This document shows, one piece after another, positions 54,336-64,000 of a stretch of 64,000 nucleotides of DNA; within the stretch, counting starts at the first letter, position 1; every line of letters begins with the position of its first letter. Position numbers and translations under genes: made by a program. Origin of the DNA: Allolobophora icterica (taxonomy: Eukaryota > Annelida > Clitellata > Crassiclitellata > Lumbricidae); the NCBI GenBank assembly GCA_963556255.1, contig OY744604.1, positions 26,461,099-26,525,098 of the forward strand. Direction: 5' to 3'. The notes below the pieces were generated by a model, which did not search any database, was not told where the DNA came from, and saw only the letters and a list, made by a program, of their open reading frames with translations.

Positions 54336-56840
54336 TCACGTAGGTACCATCAGTGCGGTCGGCATCCGGAGGTCGACCGTAGACAAGGTCCACTGGCGCT
54401 CTTGTCTCGCGACTGAACATGAGAAAGTTCGAACTGAAGCCCGTCGTTTCATGCAGCGACGCCCGGTAGGCGGCCAGGACATGGGGCAAGACGTCGTCCC
54501 AATCCCTTTGATGGCTGCATATAACTTTACTAATAATTTGCGAAACTTCCGATACAATTTCCCATCAAAATTTGTCCCCTGATCGGTAAGTATTTGCAAC
54601 GGGGCCCCGTCCCTCACAATTACATTTTCGACTAACGCTCTAGCCACCGATATCGCTTCCTGATTAACCCACGCCACCGTTTGTATCGCTGCGACCAACA
54701 CCAGCAGAACTGGGAAAATGTTTCTCTTAGGTATTTTCATCCCGTTCTGTCTTACGGCCAACGTCCTATCTAAACGCTTATCTACTGCAGTCCTATACGG
54801 CAATGGTTGTCGTCTTAAAGGCTCTCGTACCGGTCTTGCATCACCGGTGTCTATCTTATGTGTAGTCATGGTCGTCCTACCAAGATCCCTATCCGTTGCA
54901 GAAAATATATCCTTATATTCTGCCAACAAGTTTCGCAGCTGTATGCGATCATCCGGCCTCACCTCTTCCGGAAGATCTTCTAGCAAAGAGTCAAGTGAAA
55001 AATCACCCTCAACCTGACCTCGGCCTTCCTCACTATGTTCAACCTCTACTGGGTGTAGGCCTCCTAGCACTTGGTCCCTGCTTAGCTTAACCGGGTCTTC
55101 ACTAAGGTTTACCTCCTTTACATGAGTTGTATCCACACGATCTCCCACCACTACTCGAGCCAAGTCAACACCAGTCTGGACCTCCGCGGCCTCAGTCATC
55201 CATGCAGGCGCTTTAGTAGCTAAGTCCCCATACTGTGTCTTAACAACCACATCCTGCTGGCACTTAGGCGATACCAAAACCTCCTCAGCGACGATCACGC
55301 GCCGGCACCACATGGACCCATTGCCCCTTACAAGAGCAACACGTCGACGGCCAACAAACAAGGCCCCTGTACCAAAACCCAAGCGACATCGGTGCTCCCT
55401 TAGCCAATCCATACCTAACACAGGTTCAGCAATTTGATCAGATACCAGAAAACCCGTGTGAATTTCAAAACCCGTCCGAATTTTAATCGGGATGTTTACT
55501 TCTCCAAGGACCCGTATATTAGACCCATTAGCAGCCATCAAAAAGCGATTACAAGGACGTAAGTCTAACCCTTCAACAGTAGAAAGCGGTACCAGGCTTA
55601 CTTCTGATCCAGTGTTGATCAGGCAGGTCTGCGGTCGTCCGTTGACTATACCTCGTATGTAGATGGCGTTGTTGGTTGCGCGGTTCGGAAACCTTGACCG
55701 CGCCGTGTGGTTAGTAACAACTTCCTCCGTTGCATCGGTCGGTTCCATACCGACCGTTGCCGTTGCTGGCTGACGATTGAAGGGCCGGCGGCCTTGCCGG
55801 CAGTTGCGAGCGAAGTGACCGGGTCGGCCACAGTTGAAGCAGGCCGCCGTCCGCCGTGAAACTCCTTGGTTGCCTTCCGAGGGCCGAGCATCTGGCCCGG
55901 TTGCATTGGTCGTCGCAGCTGGGCCCCGCAGTTCTCGGAGTTGTCGTTCAATGTTACTCTCCAGCTCTCGTTGCCATCTTCGTTGCTCCTCGCGCTGCTC
56001 AGCGAGAAAGCGGTCTATCCGTGACTGGATCTGAGCGTCGAGGTCGGCTTCTTGCGTTCCTCTCACTCTGTTCGGCTGCCTTCTCCGATCGTCTGTATCC
56101 GTCGTCTGCCGGTAGGCCTCGAGACGAAGCGCCGTCCGGTAGGCCTCGTCCAAACTTTTTGGCTCTCGTTCGCGAACCTTGAGTGAAAGTTCGCGGTCCC
56201 GCATGGCTTCCAAGAAAGAGTCCCTGGCGATGATCTGCGTAGTCTCATTGGATGGAACCGGGTACGCGAGGACCACAAGTCGCCGAATGTCATGAAGAAG
56301 GTCGCTAAGGTTCTCACCAGCTCGCTGACGTCGGTAGTAGAGCTGCGCACGGAACATCTCGGCCTGGCCTTCCATGCCATACCGTTGTCGCAGACGTCCG
56401 ACCAATTCTTCATATGTTACATCCTGTCGAGCGCCGAAGTCCCATAACAACTGAGTCGCAGTTTTCTCCAATGCACATCGGAGGAAGTCGATCTTATCCG
56501 AGGCCGTCCATCGGTTATGTGTTGCACATACCTCGAATTGCGCCAGGAACGACTCCAATGATCCGGTTCCGTCGAACTTCCCTGGTTTCATCTGCATCGG
56601 TCTCGTCTTCAGAAGGCCCCCGATGCCTTCCAGCAGTTTCTGCGGCGACATTGTGTCTTCTGGTCTTTTTCGTCCGCTCAGTTCATCGGGCCTCAGGTCA
56701 CCATCGGCATCGTCCTCCAAAAGACTCCGTTCTGGCGAGGCCTCCGTCGTTCGCCGTCTTCTCACAGGGGTTGAAGTGCCCGAGGACGGTTCCTCGATGC
56801 CCCGCGGTCTTCGTCTTATGATCACCTCTTCGTCTTCCAT
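54336..56840 (-). pseudogene. gag-pol: Left unit Gag-Protease with deleted Pol; protease active-site Asp is Asn
   Basis: 834 codons from ATG 56840. An acidic/basic N-terminus, then a retrotransposon gag domain (about 85-245), a Glu/Arg-rich coiled coil (265-305), CCHC knuckle 334-347 (CFNCGRPGHFARNC), and protease with NTGSEVSLVP at 409, where codon AAC (55614-55616) replaces the catalytic Asp codon. The frame reaches the start of RT (HKIDTGDARPVREPLRRQPL), then jumps to an integrase piece (RDGAPLQILTDQGTNFDGKL). A second deletion shifts the frame; the rest of IN continues in another frame at 54304-54489 (AAYRASLHETTGF). RT, RNase H and part of IN are absent. Confidence 0.9.
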
Positions 56841-56888
56841 CGTTGTCGATCAAAACTCGTCGTCTCAATACCACACTTCTGGTGCCAG

Positions 56889-57941
56889 TGTGGCGGAAAT
56901 GAGTTCTTCGCTACCCCAACTCTGGGGTCAGTGTGGCGGAAATGCACCTCTCTCTCGCCGGGGTATATCTCTCAATATACCGTATACTTCCAAGGCCAGC
57001 CGAGTGGTTAAGAAGGCCCTGGACGTGTACGCGTAGATAAGGCCTCCGAGGTCGTCGAAGGACTTGCGAGTTTTCTTACAACCGATCGACTCAACAATGA
57101 CAAGATCGAAGAACGATTGAACTTTTCTTATAAGATCCAAATGATCACGAAATTCACAATAATTCGGTATTTCCAGAGAATCACAAAACCATAACACTTC
57201 TCGTGTCGAAACAAACGATCTTTTCGTGTACAGAATTATTTGCAGTAATTACATCGATGCCTCACAAAGAAAACGTCTCACCCTGCGCTATCGAGAACCC
57301 CTTCTTTCTTCTCGAAATACCCCAACATCCGACAAGGGCTTCGCCACTATAGTCCCCGGCGATCGTCTCTCTGCGATTGCCCCAACATCCGACAAGGGCT
57401 TCGCCACTATAGTCCCCGGCGATCGTCTCCGCCGATTGCCCCAACATCCGACAAGGGCTTCGCCACTATAGTCCCCGGCGATCGTCTCCTCTCTCCCCGA
57501 ATGCCCAGCATCGGACGAGGGCTTCGCCACTATAGTCCCGGACGGTCATCTTCCCTCTAATGCCCCAACATCCGACAAGGGCTTCGCCACTATAGTCCCC
57601 GGCGATCGTCTCCGCCGATTCAAAGCACGAGGCCCCTTTTATATTGTTTCCGAGGCCTCACTGAGGCACTGGGCCTCACTGGGGCATCAGTCCCCGGGCA
57701 CTGGGCCTTCCCGCGCATCAGTCCCCGGGCACCGGACCTCACTGAGGCACGAGGCCTCACGGAGGCACGAGGCCCCACAGGGGCATCGGACCCCAAGCAC
57801 AAGGCCTCACCGAGGCACGAGGCCTCACAGGGGTATCGGACCCCAAGCACTCATTGACCCATTCCGAAAACCCTGTACTCAGTTACCTCTCGCTTCTATA
57901 GCGCCCAATAATGAAAGTTCGCTCCATCCTGGTCCGTTACA
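56889..57941 (-). repeat. LTR 2 (shared middle LTR)
   Basis: Identical by eye to LTR 3. Serves as the 5' LTR of the left unit and the 3' LTR of the right unit on the minus strand. Confidence 0.95.
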
Positions 57942-58776
57942 CTCTCCGGGGGCCAGGGTGAGAGGGTGTCCCCACCCTCTGAGACAATTTACTGTAAAGG
58001 TTCCAATTAAATCATCACTCAATGGAAAACATTCTCGTCACTAAAGGCAACCTCGAAAGCAGTTTCAAACTATCACGTAAAACTAAATATCATTAACGAT
58101 TACTATGAGTCAATACAATGGCAAATCGTTAATCACGTTAGCCTAATACACACAAAAGAAAATCTATGTCTGTTATGCTCAAGGCGTAAGGCATAAGACG
58201 TAAGACATAAGGCCCCGAGGCACTGGAACTAATGGGCCCTTCCGGGCACTAGGACCTCGCTGGGCACTAGGACCTCATGCGACAAGACCTTGAACACTAA
58301 AGCCCAGACACTAAGGTCTCGGGCACTAAGGCCCCTCTGAGGCACTAGGCCCCATGAATGCGTACGGCCCCAATCACTGAACAATAGCATTTTGTTTCGA
58401 TAATTAAACAACATCCATCACTAATTTCTAACTTTGGCCACACAATAAAACTTACTCTGTCAATTCAAAAACCGTTAATTATTCCAGTCCTACTAAATTA
58501 ATTAATGACCAACAACATCTAATACCAAATTTCTAACTTTGGCCACACAATAAAACTTACTCCGTTAAGTCAAAAACCGTTAATTAATACGACTCTCTTA
58601 CGCCATAACCCAAGCGATACTTAAGCCATTGCATTTATATAGCGCATAAGTATTAACTTCGTGCACACAGAAACTTAAACCATAATAAAGAGAAATCTAT
58701 CAAACTACGGCTCAAGTTAACTCTTAAAAATGATGAACCCCAATTGTATTCTGTGTTCTGGCTTTCCACCGTTAAT
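57942..58776 (-). other. Right unit 3' non-coding region
   Basis: Same sequence as 53469-54303, no frame. Confidence 0.6.
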
Positions 58777-58808
58777 TCACTTGGAAGCAGCGAAGTCCCG
58801 AACATAGC

Positions 58809-61307
58809 TCACGTAGGTACCATCAGTGCGGTCGGCATCCGGAGGTCGACCGTAGACAAGGTCCACTGGCGCTCTTGTCTCGCGACTGAACATGAGAAAG
58901 TTCGAACTGAAGCCCGTCGTTTCATGCAGCGACGCCCGGTAGGCGGCCAGGACATGGGGCAAGACGTCGTCCCAATCCCTTTGATGGCTGCATATAACTT
59001 TACTAATAATTTGCGAAACTTCCGATACAATTTCCCATCAAAATTTGTCCCCTGATCGGTAAGTATTTGCAACGGGGCCCCGTCCCTCACAATTACATTT
59101 TCGACTAACGCTCTAGCCACCGATATCGCTTCCTGATTAACCCACGCCACCGTTTGTATCGCTGCGACCAACACCAGCAGAACTGGGAAAATGTTTCTCT
59201 TAGGTATTTTCATCCCGTTCTGTCTTACGGCCAACGTCCTATCTAAACGCTTATCTACTGCAGTCCTATACGGCAATGGTTGTCGTCTTAAAGGCTCTTG
59301 TACCGGTCTTGCATCACCGGTGTCTATCTTATGTGTAGTCATGGTCGTCCTACCAAGATCCCTATCCGTTGCAGAAAATATATCCTTATATTCTGCCAAC
59401 AAGTTTCGCAGCTGTATGCGATCATCCGGCCTCACCTCTTCCGGAAGATCTTCTAGCAAAGAGTCAAGTGAAAAATCACCCTCAACCTGACCTCGGCCTT
59501 CCTCACTATGTTCAACCTCTACTGGGTGTAGGCCTCCTAGCACTTGGTCCCTGCTTAGCTTAACCGGGTCTTCACTAAGGTTTACCTCCTTTACATGAGT
59601 TGTATCCACACGATCTCCCACCACTACTCGAGCCAAGTCAACACCAGTCTGGACCTCCGCGGCCTCAGTCATCCATGCAGGCGCTTTAGTAGCTAAGTCC
59701 CCATACTGTGTCTTAACAACCACATCCTGCTGGCACTTAGGCGATACCAAAACCTCCTCAGCGACGATCACGCGCCGGCACCACATGGACCCATTGCCCC
59801 TTACAAGAGCAACACGTCGACGGCCAACAAACAAGGCCCCTGTACCAAAACCCAAGCGACATCGGTGCTCCCTTAGCCAATCCATACCTAACACAGGTTC
59901 AGCAATTTGATCAGATACCAGAAAACCCGTGTGAATTTCAAAACCCGTCCGAATTTTAATCGGGATGTTTACTTCTCCAAGGACCCGTATATTAGACCCA
60001 TTAGCAGCCATCAAAAAGCGATTACAAGGACGTAAGTCTAACCCTTCAACAGTAGAAAGCGGTACCAGGCTTACTTCTGATCCAGTGTCGATCAGGCAGG
60101 TCTGCGGTCGTCCGTTGACTATACCTCGTATGTAGATGGCGTTGTTGGTTGCGCGGTTCGGAAACCTTGACCGCGCCGTGTGGTTAGTAACAACTTCCTC
60201 CGTTGCATCGGTCGGTTCCATACCGACCGTTGCTGGCTGACGATTGAAGGGCCGGCGGCCTTGCCGGCAGTTGCGAGCGAAGTGACCGGGTCGGCCACAG
60301 TTGAAGCAGGCCGCCGTCCGCCGTGAAACTCCTTGGTTGCCTTCCGAGGGCCGAGCATCTGGCCCGGTTGCATTGGTCGTCGCAGCTGGGCCCCGCAGTT
60401 CTCGGAGTTGTCGTTCAATGTTACTCTCCAGCTCTCGTTGCCATCTTCGTTGCTCCTCGCGCTGCTCAGCGAGAAAGCGGTCTATCCGTGACTGGATCTG
60501 AGCGTCGAGGTCGGCTTCTTGCGTTCCTCTCACTCTGTTCGGCTGCCTTCTCCGATCGTCTGTATCCGTCGTCTGCCGGTAGGCCTCGAGACGAAGCGCC
60601 GTCCGGTAGGCCTCGTCCAAACTTTTTGGCTCTCGTTCGCGAACCTTGAGTGAAAGTTCGCGGTCCCGCATGGCTTCCAAGAAAGAGTCCCTGGCGATGA
60701 TCTGCGTAGTCTCATTGGATGGAACCGGGTACGCGAGGACCACAAGTCGCCGAATGTCATGAAGAAGGTCGCTAAGGTTCTCACCAGCTCGCTGACGTCG
60801 GTAGTAGAGCTGCGCACGGAACATCTCGGCCTGGCCTTCCATGCCATACCGTTGTCGCAGACGTCCGACCAATTCTTCATATGTTACATCCTGTCGAGCG
60901 CCGAAGTCCCATAACAACTGAGTCGCAGTTTTCTCCAATGCACATCGGAGGAAGTCGATCTTATCCGAGGCCGTCCATCGGTTATGTGTTGCACATACCT
61001 CGAATTGCGCCAGGAACGACTCCAATGATCCGGTTCCGTCGAACTTCCCTGGTTTCATCTGCATCGGTCTCGTCTTCAGAAGGCCCCCGATGCCTTCCAG
61101 CAGTTTCTGCGGCGACATTGTGTCTTCTGGTCTTTTTCGTCCGCTCAGTTCATCGGGCCTCAGGTCACCATCGGCATCGTCCTCCAAAAGACTCCGTTCT
61201 GGCGAGGCCTCCGTCGTTCGCCGTCTTCTCACAGGGGTTGAAGTGCCCGAGGACGGTTCCTCGATGCCCCGCGGTCTTCGTCTTATGATCACCTCTTCGT
61301 CTTCCAT
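58809..61307 (-). pseudogene. gag-pol: Right unit Gag-Protease with deleted Pol; protease Asp intact
   Basis: 832 codons, nearly identical to the left unit. Two codons are missing after QPAT (6-bp difference), DTGSEV keeps the catalytic Asp (60087-60089), and Gln replaces Arg in DARPVQEP. It carries the same RT and IN deletions and frameshift as the left unit, with the IN tail in another frame at 58777-58962. Gag looks complete, so it could supply particles but not reverse transcriptase. Confidence 0.9.
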
Positions 61308-61337
61308 CGTTGTCGATCAAAACTCGTCGTCTCAATA

Positions 61338-61354
61338 CCACACTTCTGGTGCCA
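61338..61354 (-). other. Primer-binding site of the Ty3/gypsy dimer, right unit
   Basis: tggcaccagaagtgtgg on the minus strand begins one base after the LTR. The same site lies at about 56871-56887 for the left unit. It resembles a tRNA-Leu 3' end with mismatches (inference). Confidence 0.6.
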
Positions 61355-61355
61355 G

Positions 61356-62408
61356 TGTGGCGGAAATGAGTTCTTCGCTACCCCAACTCTGGGGTCAGTG
61401 TGGCGGAAATGCACCTCTCTCTCGCCGGGGTATATCTCTCAATATACCGTATACTTCCAAGGCCAGCCGAGTGGTTAAGAAGGCCCTGGACGTGTACGCG
61501 TAGATAAGGCCTCCGAGGTCGTCGAAGGACTTGCGAGTTTTCTTACAACCGATCGACTCAACAATGACAAGATCGAAGAACGATTGAACTTTTCTTATAA
61601 GATCCAAATGATCACGAAATTCACAATAATTCGGTATTTCCAGAGAATCACAAAACCATAACACTTCTCGTGTCGAAACAAACGATCTTTTCGTGTACAG
61701 AATTATTTGCAGTAATTACATCGATGCCTCACAAAGAAAACGTCTCACCCTGCGCTATCGAGAACCCCTTCTTTCTTCTCGAAATACCCCAACATCCGAC
61801 AAGGGCTTCGCCACTATAGTCCCCGGCGATCGTCTCTCTGCGATTGCCCCAACATCCGACAAGGGCTTCGCCACTATAGTCCCCGGCGATCGTCTCCGCC
61901 GATTGCCCCAACATCCGACAAGGGCTTCGCCACTATAGTCCCCGGCGATCGTCTCCTCTCTCCCCGAATGCCCAGCATCGGACGAGGGCTTCGCCACTAT
62001 AGTCCCGGACGGTCATCTTCCCTCTAATGCCCCAACATCCGACAAGGGCTTCGCCACTATAGTCCCCGGCGATCGTCTCCGCCGATTCAAAGCACGAGGC
62101 CCCTTTTATATTGTTTCCGAGGCCTCACTGAGGCACTGGGCCTCACTGGGGCATCAGTCCCCGGGCACTGGGCCTTCCCGCGCATCAGTCCCCGGGCACC
62201 GGACCTCACTGAGGCACGAGGCCTCACGGAGGCACGAGGCCCCACAGGGGCATCGGACCCCAAGCACAAGGCCTCACCGAGGCACGAGGCCTCACAGGGG
62301 TATCGGACCCCAAGCACTCATTGACCCATTCCGAAAACCCTGTACTCAGTTACCTCTCGCTTCTATAGCGCCCAATAATGAAAGTTCGCTCCATCCTGGT
62401 CCGTTACA
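61356..62408 (-). repeat. LTR 3 (right)
   Basis: Identical by eye to LTR 2; followed by target duplication TTAC. Confidence 0.95.
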
Positions 62409-62488
62409 TTACTCTGTGCATATAGCCATCAGATGATGCACATAATTGGCTCTAAATTGTCTGATATGGGAAAGTGGGTCCTATATGC

Positions 62489-63656
62489 CAGTGGTTCTCG
62501 ACCTTTTTTTATATCGGGACCCACTTTGCAACATCTGTATGTCAACGCGACCCACCCCACTGAAATCCAAAGAAAACCATGTGTCAATGCGTTTCGCGAC
62601 TAAATATTCACACCATAATAGCGTATAACAATAAAATAAATAACATCGTATTAAAATTACAGAATTTAAGAAAAATTAGTTGAAAAACTCTTACTTTTAT
62701 TGTTTGTGGCATCAAAACAGGACGACTAATGTATGGCTGGGCTAGCATTCTGGTGAGAAGTAAGTCAATATATGGGTTGATGTCTGTGAGACACATTCTT
62801 GTTTATTCTCTGTGAGATCAGTTGGAAAATAATGAATAAACTTTGTATGTAATAAATCCAGATGGCTAAAGTTGTACTTTTAAGGTTGGCCTGAAGTTCA
62901 CCAGTTCCATCCTCATCTGAAATAAGAAATTATGTCAAACATGGAAACATATCCATGCATCCCTGGTCAACATGAACTCTCCGGTGCTTCAGTTTCTTTA
63001 TCAGAATGTCTAAATATAGGCCTAGTACGTGGGCCTTGCAGAGACAAGTCTGGATCATCCATACTGGCTAAAATGTCAACCAAATATACCAGACTGCCAA
63101 TTTTGCTAACCAGTCTGAATCAAATAAGTGATTTGCCAGTTTAGAATTCTTTTTCAAAAGAAATGCATATACTTCTTGTCCCAACTCTTGACAACTAGCG
63201 AACGAACTTCAGTATGAAACAGCAGGCGAACGTGCTGTAAAGCCATTTCGGCACATGATTTCAAACATACGCGGATTAAACCCACTAGTTTTGATAAAAT
63301 GAACAATTCGATTCATCCGGACGTTTTCTTCTCAAATGGCTATTCATTTCAAAAAGGATATTTCCTTGATTTAATATTGTATTCTAGCAAACTATGATAG
63401 ATTAGAAACATAAAATTCAAATGATAACGGTAACCGAAAGAAACAAGTGAACATCGGAACTAAAATGGTGACTTCAGATTCCACAAAATAGACTGTCCGA
63501 TTTTGTAGCGCTACATTTTAAACATTGCGAATTACGATCACGTGACAATTTTTCAATGAGAAAAATTGTGATTGCCGGGAAAAATTGGCGACCCACTCGG
63601 ACGTTTTTCGCGACCCACTTGCGGGTCGCGACCCATAGGTTGAGATTCGATCGCTG
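62489..63656. mobile_element. hAT (Buster-like) non-autonomous element, 1168 bp
   Basis: Inverted ends cagtggttctcgacc / ggttgagattcgatcgctg (imperfect) and 8-bp duplications CTATATGC at 62481-62488 and 63657-63664. gacccact words occur near both ends. No transposase seen. Confidence 0.87.
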
Positions 63657-63664
63657 CTATATGC

Positions 63665-64000
63665 CGTGTTTGTAGGTAGGCCCTATAGTGACAGGATACC
63701 CGGTGTTGAACCGTAGTTGACCTTGGCCAATAATAGTCATACATTAGTTGTTTAAGCTTTTGTTGTCTCTCTTCGCTTTCTCTTTACAGTTCTTACTTTC
63801 GAATTAGTTACTTTTCGTTATCTCGTTAGATGATTAACTTCTTTACAATTTATTACCCTTTTACCATTTATATTATCTTACTTTTCAGCAACCTCACCCA
63901 TTGTTTTAGTTACAAGATGATAAGACTAGGAGGTTGATTCTACAACCACCGGAAAACTAAAACACCTCAACCCTCACACGCCTCACCTGCAATGACGCAC
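63665..64000. other. Copy B NBD2 intron, end of window
   Basis: From about 63966 (ctcaaccctcacacgcctca) it matches copy A 12993-13028, showing the window ends about 215 bp before where the copy-B signature/Walker B exon is expected. The stretch 63665-63960 has no recognised content. Confidence 0.7.

Larger units (their letters stand above)
52416..62408 (-). mobile_element. Tandem dimer of a defective Ty3/gypsy retrotransposon (LTR-int-LTR-int-LTR)
   Basis: Three 1053-bp LTRs (52416-53468, 56889-57941, 61356-62408) flank two nearly identical internal regions on the minus strand; unit spacing is 4473 and 4467 bp. One 4-bp duplication TTAC flanks the whole array (52412-52415 and 62409-62412). 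Internal regions carry gag-protease and remnants of RT and integrase, with the same deletions in both, so neither is autonomous. The structure fits one insertion followed by unequal LTR-LTR recombination. Located in the copy-B NBD2 intron; absent from copy A. Confidence 0.93.

Noticed and set aside
56063..57036. Plus-strand and alternate-frame ORFs over the gag region
   Set aside because: Shadows of the minus-strand gag frame, identical in both units and without domains.

Overview
This window is animal nuclear DNA, not prokaryotic. It has interrupted genes with GT-AG introns, long microsatellites, and interspersed DNA transposons, LINEs and LTR retrotransposons. A deuterostome, probably an echinoderm, is my inference from a Gmr1-like LTR element (a group known from deuterostomes) and the frequent aggcct/taggcctac words in introns. 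No species is proved.

The host genes are two tandem copies of an ABCA-type lipid transporter, closest in layout to ABCA3, both on the + strand. Copy A contributes only its second half: six exons from 3213 to a stop at 14987, covering TM7, ECD2, TM8-12 and NBD2. Its first half lies left of the window. Copy B starts near 20334. Twelve exons to about 33095 encode TMD1 and NBD1, and four more (46169-52100) encode TMD2 and the start of NBD2. Its last two exons lie to the right of the window. Intron phases join cleanly except across the 33.1-46.2 kb gap, where a linker exon is not located. Homologous introns can be followed between copies. The window ends in the copy-B equivalent of position about 13028, so the repeat unit is at least 43 kb.

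Most remaining sequence is mobile DNA inserted after the duplication, visible as sequence present in one copy and absent from the other. A 5.7-kb Ty3/gypsy-class element (36989-42717, identical LTRs, 5-bp duplication) has the unusual Gag-PR-IN-RT-RNaseH order of Gmr1-like elements but has lost its RT core. It sits inside a hAT-like element (36358-43684). A second Ty3/gypsy element forms a tandem dimer with three 1053-bp LTRs and two internal regions (52416-62408, 4-bp duplication). Both internal regions have an intact gag but a deleted pol. About ten hAT-type non-autonomous elements carry 8-bp target duplications. Four CR1/L2-like LINE fragments, a mariner relic, several MITE-like palindromes and many microsatellites fill the rest.

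Functionally, copy B appears to encode a transporter with a degenerate NBD1 (changed signature, H-loop and Walker A), while NBD2 motifs look canonical in copy A and, as far as visible, in copy B. No RNA gene, promoter or CRISPR array could be supported.
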